A stretch of 64,000 bases of DNA from SVFI01 sp045535935. GTDB taxonomy: Bacteria; Bacillota; Clostridia; Lachnospirales; Lachnospiraceae. The notes beneath the pieces were generated by a model that saw only the letters and a program-made list of their open reading frames with translations, did no database searches and was not told the DNA's origin. This document shows, piece after piece, positions 39,365-47,797 of the stretch (positions within the stretch are counted from its first letter, which is position 1; every line of letters starts with the position of its first letter). A program made the position numbers and the translations under genes. The stretch lies in assembly GCA_045535935.1 (NCBI GenBank), contig JAZSMO010000022.1, positions 1 to 64,000 of the forward strand. The letters are read 5' to 3'.

Positions 39365-39436
39365 TTGCATTTTTGGATAACATGGATTATACTGGGAAAA
39401 AATAGACGAAAAAGACAGGCATAGAAGGAGAATGAC

Positions 39437-39670
39437 ATGAAAGTTCAAAATATTACCGATATGGATCAGTTTTTCAAGGTGATTGACAGTTGCAGCGGAA
39501 AGGTGGAACTGGTGACGGGAGAGGGAGACAGACTGAATTTAAAGTCCAAGCTTTCCCAGTATGTTTCGCTGGCAAACATTTTTTCCGATGATTCCATCGG
39601 GGAACTGGAACTGCTTGCGTATGAACCGGAAGATATCAATAAATTAGTAAACTTTATGATGAACAATTAA
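39437..39670 (+). CDS. Conserved small protein of unknown function (77 aa)
   Basis: MKVQNITDMDQFFKVIDSCS and later LNLKSKLSQYVSLANIF, ending with EPEDINKLVNFMMNN. It has a strong ribosome site (GAAGGAGAATGAC). The NLKSKL stretch and strand order recall the HPr-like fold in outline (KS in the position of the regulatory serine), but the similarity is too weak for assignment. The following protease gene starts 3 bases after its stop. Confidence 0.65.
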   Translation: MKVQNITDMDQFFKVIDSCSGKVELVTGEGDRLNLKSKLSQYVSLANIFSDDSIGELELLAYEPEDINKLVNFMMNN

Positions 39671-39673
39671 GTT

Positions 39674-40627
39674 ATGAATGCAAAGAAAACAAATTGGTTA
39701 TTTACATTGATAATTGCATTAAATGCGCTGGTGGTGATTCTGGCGGCGGTATATCCGGGCGGCTTGTCCATGGGGGTGATTCCTGCTCTTTTGGTCAGCC
39801 AGTTGATGATTTTCGGCCCGGCTGCTTTGTTTATGCTTTTTACAAAAACAAAGCCGTCTGATTTCATCCAGATGGCAAAGCCGAAATGGTCAATATCTTT
39901 GCTGGTCGTATTGATTACATTTCTGATTATGCCTCTGATTACTGCGGTAAACGCATTTTCCATGCTGTTTGTGGAAAATGAAGTGACGAATATGCAGTCG
40001 CTGTTTTTGGAAGCTCCGGCGTGGCTTCTTTTGCTGATTGTCGGAGTTGTCGGACCGTTCAGCGAAGAGGTGGTGTTCCGAGGTGTGATTTATCACGGTT
40101 ACAGGAGGAGCGGAAGATTTGTTGCAGCGATGCTTCTTTCATCTGTTCTGTTCGGCCTGATGCATCTGAATTTTAATCAGATGAGTTATGCCATTGTGGT
40201 AGGAGTCGTCGGTGTGCTGCTGATTGAAGGTACGGGAAGTATTTTTTACAGCATCCTGTTCCATGCAACGATTAATACAAGTAATGTGATCATGATGCTT
40301 CTGCAGGATCCGGGAAGTGCGTCCATGGATGCGGCGCAGACGCAGGAGATGGTTGAGTCGCTTATGCAGATGCCTTACAGGGAAGCCATGTGTGTCGTGA
40401 TTTCTGTATATGCGGTGATTGCGTGCGTCACAACGGCCATGGCAGGCTGTCTGTATTACTTTGTGCTGAAAAAAGAAAGAAGAGCAGAGCATGTAAGGCT
40501 TCTGTTCGTAAAAGAAGGAAGAAACGCTGTCAGAGAGCAGAACCAAAGAATTTGGTCGTGGCCTCTCATTGTTTCGATGGGGCTGTGTCTGATTTACATG
40601 ATTGCAGAAATTGTAATGATAAAATAA
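39674..40627 (+). CDS. CPBP family intramembrane metalloprotease
   Basis: 317 residues with about eight membrane helices. The CPBP/Abi motifs are present: SEEVVFRGVIYHGYRR (Glu-Glu and Arg), FGLMHLNFNQ and FHATINTSNV with the metal-binding histidines. Such proteases process membrane-bound substrates (relatives mature prenylated CAAX proteins or protect bacteriocin producers). The substrate cannot be told. It starts three bases after the previous stop and so is coupled to it. Confidence 0.9.
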   Translation: MNAKKTNWLFTLIIALNALVVILAAVYPGGLSMGVIPALLVSQLMIFGPAALFMLFTKTKPSDFIQMAKPKWSISLLVVLITFLIMPLITAVNAFSMLFVENEVTNMQSLFLEAPAWLLLLIVGVVGPFSEEVVFRGVIYHGYRRSGRFVAAMLLSSVLFGLMHLNFNQMSYAIVVGVVGVLLIEGTGSIFYSILFHATINTSNVIMMLLQDPGSASMDAAQTQEMVESLMQMPYREAMCVVISVYAVIACVTTAMAGCLYYFVLKKERRAEHVRLLFVKEGRNAVREQNQRIWSWPLIVSMGLCLIYMIAEIVMIK

Positions 40628-40642
40628 TTAAAGGTGACAAAT

Positions 40643-41317
40643 ATGAAACATATGCAGGTGCTCGGGGTGGAACTTAGGGATTATTCCGTGCGTGAAGCCA
40701 TGAGAAAGGTGGATTTTTTTCTGCGTGACGGGAAAGTGGCTACCATTGCGTATATAACTACGCGAGGGCTGATGGAAGCAGAAAGTTCGCCGGAGTTAAA
40801 AACATTTTTGGCGGAGCTTGATATGACGGTCGCGGCTGACGTGGATATTTTGCGGGCAGCAGGGGTGGCCAATCGAAGCCGGGCAAAAGAAATAGAAAAT
40901 GATGAATTTTTGGAAGAGTTCCTAAAAAAACTGGTCAGAGGAAAGAAGACGGTGTATCTGTTGTCGGATACAGCGGAGCATTTGGGACTTCTTGAGGAAC
41001 AGCTGAAAGGGTATCGCGGGGGATTGCGCATTGTCGGTCGTTTTTCATTTGATGCCCTGGAGCAGGATGAGGATTATCTCATCAATGAAATGAACGGCCT
41101 TATGCCAAATGTGGTCATATCCAATATTGTATCTCCGCTCAGGGAGCAGTTTTTTGAGAATCATCACATGAAAATGAATGTGAGCATATGGCTGATGCTC
41201 AAGGATAAGATGGTGATTGCGGCACAGGAAAGAAATCCGATCCGCAAACTGAGTGATCGGGTTATAAAATTTTTGTTTCGGAGAAAAGTACAAAAATATA
41301 AAGAAGACAAAGAATAA
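40643..41317 (+). CDS. WecG/TagA/CpsF family glycosyltransferase
   Basis: 224 residues from ATG 40643 (AAAGGTGAC upstream). LGVELRDYSVREAMRKVDFF, VATIAYITTRGLMEAESSPE, DVDILRAAG and the GKKTVYLLSDTAEHLGLLEE block follow the GT26 family (TagA of wall teichoic acid, WecG of enterobacterial antigen). The final basic segment (RKLSDRVIKFLFRRKVQKY) would bind the membrane. It differs from classical TagA in the first catalytic block (AADVDILR instead of ADG), so activity is likely but the sugar is unknown. A terminator follows. Confidence 0.8.
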   Translation: MKHMQVLGVELRDYSVREAMRKVDFFLRDGKVATIAYITTRGLMEAESSPELKTFLAELDMTVAADVDILRAAGVANRSRAKEIENDEFLEEFLKKLVRGKKTVYLLSDTAEHLGLLEEQLKGYRGGLRIVGRFSFDALEQDEDYLINEMNGLMPNVVISNIVSPLREQFFENHHMKMNVSIWLMLKDKMVIAAQERNPIRKLSDRVIKFLFRRKVQKYKEDKE

Positions 41318-41325
41318 AAAATCAC

Positions 41326-41368
41326 AGGACTTTGTAAAAGGTGTCAGACCTTTGCAAAGTCCTTTTTT
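41326..41368 (+). terminator. Intrinsic terminator after the wecG-like gene
   Basis: AGGACTTTG pairs with CAAAGTCCT (41326-41334 with 41355-41363) and six T residues end it. The following 165 bases up to 41534 are AT-rich, with a possible promoter but no clear consensus. Confidence 0.8.
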
Positions 41369-41533
41369 GAATAAAATTGCATAAAAAAATAGGGAAAATC
41401 AGTAGATTTTTTTGTTAAAATGTTTTAAAATGAAAAACGTAATGTGCAAAAGGTATTTATGGGGTTGCAAATATTTGTGAAAAATGTATAAATATTTGCT
41501 TTATTCATGTAATAAAGAAAAGGAGCGGGGGAC

Positions 41534-42622
41534 ATGATTTCAAATCAGATTCTGCAAAATACGTTGGATGGGTTAAAAGCTATTTCCAGAGTGGATTTTT
41601 CCGTGATTGATACGGATGGTAAGACAGTGGCTACCACGGAGGACAGAGAGCCGGATTATATGTCGGCGGTGGTCGACTTTGTCAAATCGCCGGCGGACAG
41701 CCAGGAGGTTTCGAAGTTTCAGTTTTTCAAAATATATGATGAACAGACACTGGAGTATGTCCTTGTTGCCACCGGTTCCGGAGAAGATGTATACATGGTC
41801 GGCAAAATGGCGACATTCCAGATACAAAATCTGCTCGTTGCCTATAAGGAGCGTTTTGATAAGGACAATTTTATCAAAAACCTTCTTCTTGACAATCTTT
41901 TGCTTGTGGATATTTACAGTCGTTCCAAAAAACTGCGCATCCGTATGGAGGCGCCGCGTACGGTGATGATCGTCGAGGCGACGGAGGGCAAGGATGTCAA
42001 CTCTGTTGAGATGGTGCGTGCGCATCTGCCTGCAGGGAATAGAGATTTTATTACGGCGGTCGACGAGAACAGTGTGATCATTGTCAAAGAGACCGAAGGC
42101 GAAAATGTCAAAGCCGAGATTGAGGCGATGGCTTCTGAAATCATCGAAGCGCTGAAAAGCGAAGGCGCTTCCGGTATACATATTGCTTACGGAAGTACGG
42201 CCGGAGAATTGAAAGAGGTGAGCCGTTCTTACAAAGAAGCCAGAATGGCACTGGATGTCGGAAAGATTTTCTTTGACGAAAGAAGTGTGATTGCATACAG
42301 CGAGCTGGGTATCGGACGTCTGATCTATCAGCTCCCGATTCCGCTTTGTAAGATGTTCATTCGTGAAATCTTTGATTCGAAGAGTCCGGATGATTTTGAT
42401 GAAGAAACGATTGTCACGATTAATAAATTTTTCGAAAACAGCCTGAATGTATCCGAGACGTCCAGACAGTTGTTTATTCATAGAAATACGTTGGTCTATC
42501 GCTTGGATAAACTTCAAAAAAGCACAGGGCTTGATTTGAGGGTTTTTGAAGATGCCATTACATTTAAGATAGCGATGATGGTGGCAAAATATATGAAATA
42601 TATGGAGAATTTTGAATTTTAA
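41534..42622 (+). CDS. PucR/CdaR-type helix-turn-helix regulator
   Basis: 362 residues. The first 130 form a sugar-diacid-recognition-like sensor (MISNQILQNTLDGLKAISRV, then DFSVIDTDGKTVATTEDREP), the middle is a GGDEF-like regulatory part (HIAYGSTAGELKEVSRSYKE, ARMALDVG), and the end is the PucR-type HTH_30 (FFENSLNVSETSRQLFIHRN, TLVYRLDKLQKSTGLDL). AAAGGAGCGGGGG precedes the ATG. It stands 17 bases before ftsE and could be cotranscribed with it. The ligand is unknown. Confidence 0.85.
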   Translation: MISNQILQNTLDGLKAISRVDFSVIDTDGKTVATTEDREPDYMSAVVDFVKSPADSQEVSKFQFFKIYDEQTLEYVLVATGSGEDVYMVGKMATFQIQNLLVAYKERFDKDNFIKNLLLDNLLLVDIYSRSKKLRIRMEAPRTVMIVEATEGKDVNSVEMVRAHLPAGNRDFITAVDENSVIIVKETEGENVKAEIEAMASEIIEALKSEGASGIHIAYGSTAGELKEVSRSYKEARMALDVGKIFFDERSVIAYSELGIGRLIYQLPIPLCKMFIREIFDSKSPDDFDEETIVTINKFFENSLNVSETSRQLFIHRNTLVYRLDKLQKSTGLDLRVFEDAITFKIAMMVAKYMKYMENFEF

Positions 42623-42639
42623 ATAAGGAGAAGATTCCT

Positions 42640-43326
42640 ATGATTACATTGGAAAACGTTGTTAAGTCATATTCTACCGGAGCGCCGGCTCTCAATGATA
42701 TCAGCCTTCATATTGATGCGGGTGAGTTTGTGTTTATTGTGGGAGACAGTGGTTCGGGAAAGTCGACATTGATCAAATTGCTTCTGCGGGAACTCATGCC
42801 GACATCGGGTAAGATCGTGGTGAATGACATCGATGTGGCGGCGTTGCGACATAAGCATATTCCGAAATATCGCCGGAGTCTCGGTGTGGTATTTCAGGAT
42901 TTCAGGCTGCTCAAAGACAGAAATGTATACGAAAATGTCGCATTTGCGCAGCGCATTGTGCAGACGCCGAACAGAGAGATCAAGAAAAATGTTCCGTCCA
43001 TACTTTCCACGGTCGGTCTAGCAGGAAAATATAAAGCGAGACCGAAGCAGCTTTCCGGAGGTGAGCAGCAGAGAGTGGCATTGGCGAGAGCGCTTGTGAA
43101 CAATCCGCCGATTCTTCTGGCCGATGAGCCGACCGGTAACCTCGACCCGAAAAATTCATGGGAGATTATGAAGTTGCTTGAGGAGATCAATGAAAGAGGG
43201 ACCACGGTTGTTGTGGTAACCCACAATCGCGAAATTGTCAACGCAATGAAAAAACGCGTAATTACAATGAATAAAGGCGTAATTGTCAGTGATGAGAAGG
43301 AAGGTACATACATCGATGAGATTTAG
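42640..43326 (+). CDS. ftsE: Cell division ATP-binding protein FtsE
   Basis: 228 residues. Walker A GDSGSGKST, Q-loop VFQDFRLLKDR, signature LSGGEQQRVALARAL and Walker B ILLADEPTGNLDP define an ABC ATPase of the FtsE type. With FtsX it transmits ATP hydrolysis across the membrane to switch on a peptidoglycan hydrolase at division or along the side wall. AAGGAGAAG precedes the ATG. It overlaps ftsX by 11 bases. Confidence 0.96.
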   Translation: MITLENVVKSYSTGAPALNDISLHIDAGEFVFIVGDSGSGKSTLIKLLLRELMPTSGKIVVNDIDVAALRHKHIPKYRRSLGVVFQDFRLLKDRNVYENVAFAQRIVQTPNREIKKNVPSILSTVGLAGKYKARPKQLSGGEQQRVALARALVNNPPILLADEPTGNLDPKNSWEIMKLLEEINERGTTVVVVTHNREIVNAMKKRVITMNKGVIVSDEKEGTYIDEI

Positions 43327-44215
43327 TACGTTAATTTACACATTAAAACAGGGAATTGTTAATATTTTTCGCAATAAATGGTACTCGCTTGCATCCATGG
43401 CGACCATCAGTGCATGTCTTTTTATGTTCGGTATCTTTTATTCGGTAGTCGCCAACTTTCAGTATATTGTGAAGGAGGCGCAGGAAGGGGTGGCAGTCAC
43501 CGTCTTCTTCCATGAAGATACCAGTGATGAGAGGATTGCAGAGATCGGGGAAATGATCGAGAAGAGATCGGAAGTATCACATGTCAATTTCGTTTCCTCC
43601 GATGAAGCATGGGAAAGTTTTAAGGATGTCTATCTGGGCGAATATGCGGATGGGTTCGGAGATGATAACCCGATCAAAGATTCAGAAAATTATGAGGTAT
43701 ACCTGAATGATGTTTCCATGCAGGAACGTCTGGTTACTTATCTGGAATCGGTGGATGGCGTCAGAAAGGTGAATCGTTCTGAGATTACGGCCAACACATT
43801 GTCCGGTATGAATCGCCTGATCGGCTATGCGTCCATCGGAATTATCAGTATTCTCTTGGCTGTGTCCGTGTTCCTGATCAGCAACACGGTTACTATCGGT
43901 ATTTCCGTCCGTAAAGAAGAGATTAATATTATGAAATATATCGGGGCAACGGATTTCTTTGTCAGAGCGCCTTTTGTGATTGAAGGTATGCTGATCGGAG
44001 CGATGGGAGCAGTGATTCCTTTGGCAATTATTTATGTAATCTACAACAATCTTATCGCTTACGTCACGACGAGATTTCAAATGTTATCACAGCTGCTGAA
44101 ATTCCTGTCGGTAGAGCAGGTGTTCAGCATTTTGATACCGGTTTCTTTTGCAATCGGTATCGGCATTGGATTTATGGGAAGTTTTTCAACGGTCCGCAAA
44201 CATATTCGTGTCTGA
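43316..44215 (+). CDS. ftsX: Cell division permease-like protein FtsX
   Basis: 299 residues from ATG 43316 (AAGGAAGGT upstream). The first membrane helix is at about residues 20-45, followed by an outside domain to about 165 (VSHVNFVSSDEAWESFKDVY, containing the usual extracellular loop that contacts hydrolase partners), and three more membrane helices that form the MacB/FtsX-like end (MKYIGATDFFVRAPFVIEGM). It is partner of FtsE and of the M23 activator encoded next. Confidence 0.95.
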   Translation: MRFSTLIYTLKQGIVNIFRNKWYSLASMATISACLFMFGIFYSVVANFQYIVKEAQEGVAVTVFFHEDTSDERIAEIGEMIEKRSEVSHVNFVSSDEAWESFKDVYLGEYADGFGDDNPIKDSENYEVYLNDVSMQERLVTYLESVDGVRKVNRSEITANTLSGMNRLIGYASIGIISILLAVSVFLISNTVTIGISVRKEEINIMKYIGATDFFVRAPFVIEGMLIGAMGAVIPLAIIYVIYNNLIAYVTTRFQMLSQLLKFLSVEQVFSILIPVSFAIGIGIGFMGSFSTVRKHIRV

Positions 44216-44249
44216 TCAAAATTGGGCATTATATTCGGGAGTTAGAGTG

Positions 44250-45476
44250 ATGATTAGAGCAAAGAGATGGATCGGACTGTTGATGGCAGTTGTTTTGTTG
44301 TGTGCGGTACCGCTTTCGGTTGCTGCGGACACAAAAGACAGTCTGGACGAGAAGATTAAAAGTGAGACCGAAGCATTGAATGATGCGCAGGATGAAAAAG
44401 AAACTCTGGAGAACAATCTGGAAGCGGCGCAGGCTTTGAAGGAGTCGCTGCAGGATACAAAGGATGAGTTATCTCAGCATGTGGTGCAGCTGGACAGCGA
44501 GATGAGTCAAGTTTCCGTAAAACTTATGCATGTGGAACAGCTCCTTCAAAAAAAGGAGCGACAGTTGACGGAGACGGAACAGAAACTTGAGGAAGCCAAA
44601 GCGGATGTGGAGCGACAGTATGAAGATATGAAGATCCGTATACAGTTTATGTATGAAAACGGATCGCTTTCCTACTTAGATATTCTTCTTTCCAGTACCA
44701 GTTTCAGCGATCTGCTCAATAAAGCAGAATATATCGAACAGGTTTCGGCATATGATAGAGAGATGCTGGATTTCTTTAAGACGACCAAAACAGAGATGGA
44801 AGAGTTGGAAAAAGAACTGGAGTCGCAGCAAACGATTCTTGAGACAGTACGCAAGGATGTGAAGGACCAGCAGGATGAAATGCAAGGGCTGATTTCCGAA
44901 AAGCAGGATCAGATCAAAGCATATCAAACCGATATTTCCAATAAAGAAGCTGCAATCAAAGAATACGAGGATATGATTAAGGCGCAGGATGACATTATCC
45001 GGGCATTGGAAGCATCGGTTGCGGCGGCAAAAAAGAAACGTCAGGCACTGGATGTTTCCGGTAACAGTACGGAAGACAGCTATGGTGGGGGACAGTTTTG
45101 CTGGCCGGCGCCATCCTACACACGTATTTCTGACGACTATGGTTATCGTATGCATCCGATCCTTCAAGTACAGCAGTTCCACAACGGAGTGGATATGGCA
45201 GCACCGAGCGGAAGCTCAATTCTTGCGGCGGCGGACGGAGAAGTGATCGCTGCAACCTACAACGCAACGATGGGCAATTATATCATGATTGATCACGGCG
45301 GTGGCTTGTATACCATTTACATGCACGCCTCAGCGCTGTATGTGTCTTCGGGTGACCAGGTATCCAAAGGTGATCTGATTGCTGCAGTCGGTTCCACCGG
45401 CCGTTCGACGGGACCTCATCTGCATTTCGGTGTGCGTCTGAATGGAAGCTATGTGAGTCCATGGAATTATTTGTAG
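44250..45476 (+). CDS. Coiled-coil M23 murein hydrolase / EnvC-type activator
   Basis: 408 residues from ATG 44250 (GGGAG upstream). A signal peptide (KRWIGLLMAVVLLCAVPLSV, then AADT) leads to a long coiled coil (about residues 30-260, heptads rich in E, Q, K and L) and a C-terminal LytM/M23 domain. HNGVDMAAPSG holds His and Asp zinc ligands and HLHFGV the last His, so the zinc site looks complete, unlike non-catalytic EnvC. It is placed directly after ftsEX, and in Gram-positive bacteria such coiled-coil hydrolases (PcsB, CwlO) act under FtsEX control. Confidence 0.92.
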   Translation: MIRAKRWIGLLMAVVLLCAVPLSVAADTKDSLDEKIKSETEALNDAQDEKETLENNLEAAQALKESLQDTKDELSQHVVQLDSEMSQVSVKLMHVEQLLQKKERQLTETEQKLEEAKADVERQYEDMKIRIQFMYENGSLSYLDILLSSTSFSDLLNKAEYIEQVSAYDREMLDFFKTTKTEMEELEKELESQQTILETVRKDVKDQQDEMQGLISEKQDQIKAYQTDISNKEAAIKEYEDMIKAQDDIIRALEASVAAAKKKRQALDVSGNSTEDSYGGGQFCWPAPSYTRISDDYGYRMHPILQVQQFHNGVDMAAPSGSSILAAADGEVIAATYNATMGNYIMIDHGGGLYTIYMHASALYVSSGDQVSKGDLIAAVGSTGRSTGPHLHFGVRLNGSYVSPWNYL

Positions 45477-45505
45477 AAAAAGACAAGAGTTAGAAGGTAA
45501 TCAAA

Positions 45506-46819
45506 TTGAGTGATATTTTTCGGGAAGTAAATGAAACAGAGCAAAATGAAGGTGCGGGTCAGGAAATTTTAGATCGGATTTCCAAGGAAAAGGAAGAACG
45601 CCGTGCATTGAAGAGATCATGGTTTGTCGGTGGGCTTGTTGTAGGACTGGCGTGTGCACTGGTGATATCGTGTGTGGTATATCTGGTTAACGCAAGGGGC
45701 GGAAAGCTGGGAGCCGGACTGAATTTTTCTGCGGACGAATCAGACGAAGTACTGAGTGATTTTGCACAACAAAAAATAGATATTTTAGAAGACAGTATTC
45801 AGGAATATTATCTGGGGGATGTTACGACAGAGCAGCTCCAGGATGGCCTTTACAGAGGAATCGTGGAAGCTACCGGTGATCCTTATGCGGCCTATTATTC
45901 GGAAGAAGAGTTGGAAGAGCTTAAGGAGTCGACCAGCGGGATTTATTACGGGATAGGTGCATATGTAGGTATTGATTCCGATACACAATACTGCAAAATA
46001 TCTTCCGTTATCGAAAATACACCGGCACAGGAAGCCGGATTACAGGCGGAGGATATTATTGTCGAAGTGGATGGCGTAGATACTATGGGTATGACAACAA
46101 CGGATGTGGTTGACCTGATCAAGGGAGAAGAGAACACAGAAGTTGTGCTTACCATATATCGGAAAGGTGAGCCGGATTATTTGGAGATATCGGTAGTGCG
46201 CCGACAGGTAGAGGCGCCGACGGTCACGTATGAAATGATGGAAAACGGGGTAGCCTATATCCAGATTGCACAGTTTGAGACGGTTACGGTCGATCAGTTC
46301 GCAGAGAAGCTCACACAGGCAAGAAGCGACGGTATGAAGGGATTGATTTTGGATCTTCGAAGCAATCCGGGAGGGACGCTTCACAGTGCGGTTGAAATTT
46401 GTCGTATGCTTCTTCCGAAAGGACTTATCGTATACATGGAAGATAAGAACGGAGAAAGGGAAGAATATAGCTGCGACGGAGACAATCAGTTGGAGGTTCC
46501 GCTGGTGGTTCTTGTCAATGATAACAGTGCGTCGGCGGCAGAAATTGTTGCCGGAGCGGTGAAAGATTACGGCATCGGAACGCTGGTGGGTACCACGACG
46601 TTCGGCAAAGGTATTGTGCAAAAGGTGTTCGGAATCACAGATGGTTCCGGTGTAAAGCTTACCATCAGTCATTACTATACGCCGAAGGGAAATGACATTC
46701 ACGAGGTCGGTATCGAGCCGGACGTGGAAGTGGAACTTGATGTTGATAATTATGTGGAAGACGGAAGTGACAACCAGTTAGAGAGAGCAAAGGAAATTCT
46801 GTCAGAGGAAATGAAATAA
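45506..46819 (+). CDS. Carboxyl-terminal processing protease, S41 family
   Basis: 437 residues from TTG 45506 (AGAAGGTAATC upstream). One N-terminal membrane helix (WFVGGLVVGLACALVISCVV), an outside PDZ domain (about 135-220, TPAQEAGLQAEDIIVEVDGV), and the S41 protease domain with the catalytic serine in NDNSASAAEI and the lysine in TTFGKGIVQ. It degrades or trims cell-wall-side proteins. Being in the ftsEX-hydrolase cluster it might regulate the hydrolase, as CtpB-type enzymes do in other systems (inference). Confidence 0.93.
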   Translation: MSDIFREVNETEQNEGAGQEILDRISKEKEERRALKRSWFVGGLVVGLACALVISCVVYLVNARGGKLGAGLNFSADESDEVLSDFAQQKIDILEDSIQEYYLGDVTTEQLQDGLYRGIVEATGDPYAAYYSEEELEELKESTSGIYYGIGAYVGIDSDTQYCKISSVIENTPAQEAGLQAEDIIVEVDGVDTMGMTTTDVVDLIKGEENTEVVLTIYRKGEPDYLEISVVRRQVEAPTVTYEMMENGVAYIQIAQFETVTVDQFAEKLTQARSDGMKGLILDLRSNPGGTLHSAVEICRMLLPKGLIVYMEDKNGEREEYSCDGDNQLEVPLVVLVNDNSASAAEIVAGAVKDYGIGTLVGTTTFGKGIVQKVFGITDGSGVKLTISHYYTPKGNDIHEVGIEPDVEVELDVDNYVEDGSDNQLERAKEILSEEMK

Positions 46820-47700
46820 TGAAACAGGCCTTTTTGATTACAGCTTACAAGGATGCTGACTCTTTGCTGGAACTTGCGGATATGCTTGCGGCGACCGGTT
46901 ATGTTTATATTCATGTAGACCAAAAAAGCCGTACGATTACAGAGGAACATATCGAAAAGCTGAATCATATACCTAATTGTGCAGCAATCAGAAAGTATGA
47001 TATTAAATGGGGTGGATTTAATCATGTCCGCGCCCTGTTGGAACTTGTTTTGATGGCGGTGGCCAATCAGGACGTATCCTACATTCATCTGCTGACGGGA
47101 GAGGATTATCCTCTGATGCCGGTGGAGGAGCTGGACAGAGAGTTTGCAGACAGCGACCGTATTTATATGACATATATCGAACCGGAGAATCTGCCGGAGA
47201 CAGTGACGGTCAGATACCGCTATTATAACTGGTTTCAGGACCGCAATATAAAAAATAAGGCGCTTTGGATGTTGCAGCATATGACGGTGCAGTTGCAGAA
47301 ACTGGTCGGAGTATTTCGACAGGGAATCGGAGAATTCAATCGGATTTACAAGGGACTTGTCTATATTTCCATGCCAAAGGATGCGGCGGCTTATGTGATT
47401 GAATATGTGGCGGGCCACGAAGATTTTTGGGATGATTTATATCGATGTCAGGTTCCGGAAGAATTCTTTTTCCAGACGTTGTTTATGAACAGCAACAAAT
47501 GGTCGGAGCGCGTGGTGAACAGAGAACTCCGTTATATGGATTGGAGCCGCGGCGACGGAGCCAGTCCATCCTATCTGGTTCCGGATGACTATGAAACGGT
47601 CATGGAAAGCGGATGCGTGTTTGCACGTAAATTTCATCCGGAGATATCAAAACCGCTTCGGGACAAAATACGAGCCGAAGTACATGAAAAAGAAATGTAA
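46819..47700 (+). CDS. GT14-like beta-1,6-N-acetylglucosaminyltransferase family protein
   Basis: 293 residues. MKQAFLITAYKDADSLLELA, VYIHVDQKS, GGFNHVRALLELVLMA, and YIHLLTGEDYPLMP match the core-2/I-branching glycosyltransferase family 14 in order, then YMDWSRGDGASPSYL and FARKFHPEISKPL at the end. Bacterial members add sugars to surface polysaccharides or glycans; the acceptor is unknown. Its start shares a base with the previous stop (TAATG). A terminator follows. Confidence 0.85.
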   Translation: MKQAFLITAYKDADSLLELADMLAATGYVYIHVDQKSRTITEEHIEKLNHIPNCAAIRKYDIKWGGFNHVRALLELVLMAVANQDVSYIHLLTGEDYPLMPVEELDREFADSDRIYMTYIEPENLPETVTVRYRYYNWFQDRNIKNKALWMLQHMTVQLQKLVGVFRQGIGEFNRIYKGLVYISMPKDAAAYVIEYVAGHEDFWDDLYRCQVPEEFFFQTLFMNSNKWSERVVNRELRYMDWSRGDGASPSYLVPDDYETVMESGCVFARKFHPEISKPLRDKIRAEVHEKEM

Positions 47701-47704
47701 AGAG

Positions 47705-47747
47705 AAGTACAGAACAAACATTCGATTTTTGTTCTGTACTTTTATTT
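47705..47747 (+). terminator. Intrinsic terminator before uvrB
   Basis: An 11-bp stem (47705-47715 with 47731-47741), loop 15 bases, then TTTTATTTT. Confidence 0.8.
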
Positions 47748-47763
47748 TCTGTTCTGATATAAT
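47712..47763 (+). promoter_or_regulatory. uvrB promoter with possible LexA box
   Basis: A perfect TATAAT lies at 47758-47763 with no clear -35 box. GAAC-AAAC-ATTC at 47712-47723 differs by one base from the Gram-positive LexA core GAAC-N4-GTTC. It overlaps the terminator stem, so SOS control of uvrB is only a suggestion. Confidence 0.35.
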
Positions 47764-47797
47764 CGGATTTGAACAAAACTGTCTATGAGGAAAGATT

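Noticed and set aside
39437..39670. Second HPr-like protein
   Set aside because: The KS stretch and strand order are only loosely similar to HPr; the match is too weak to claim.
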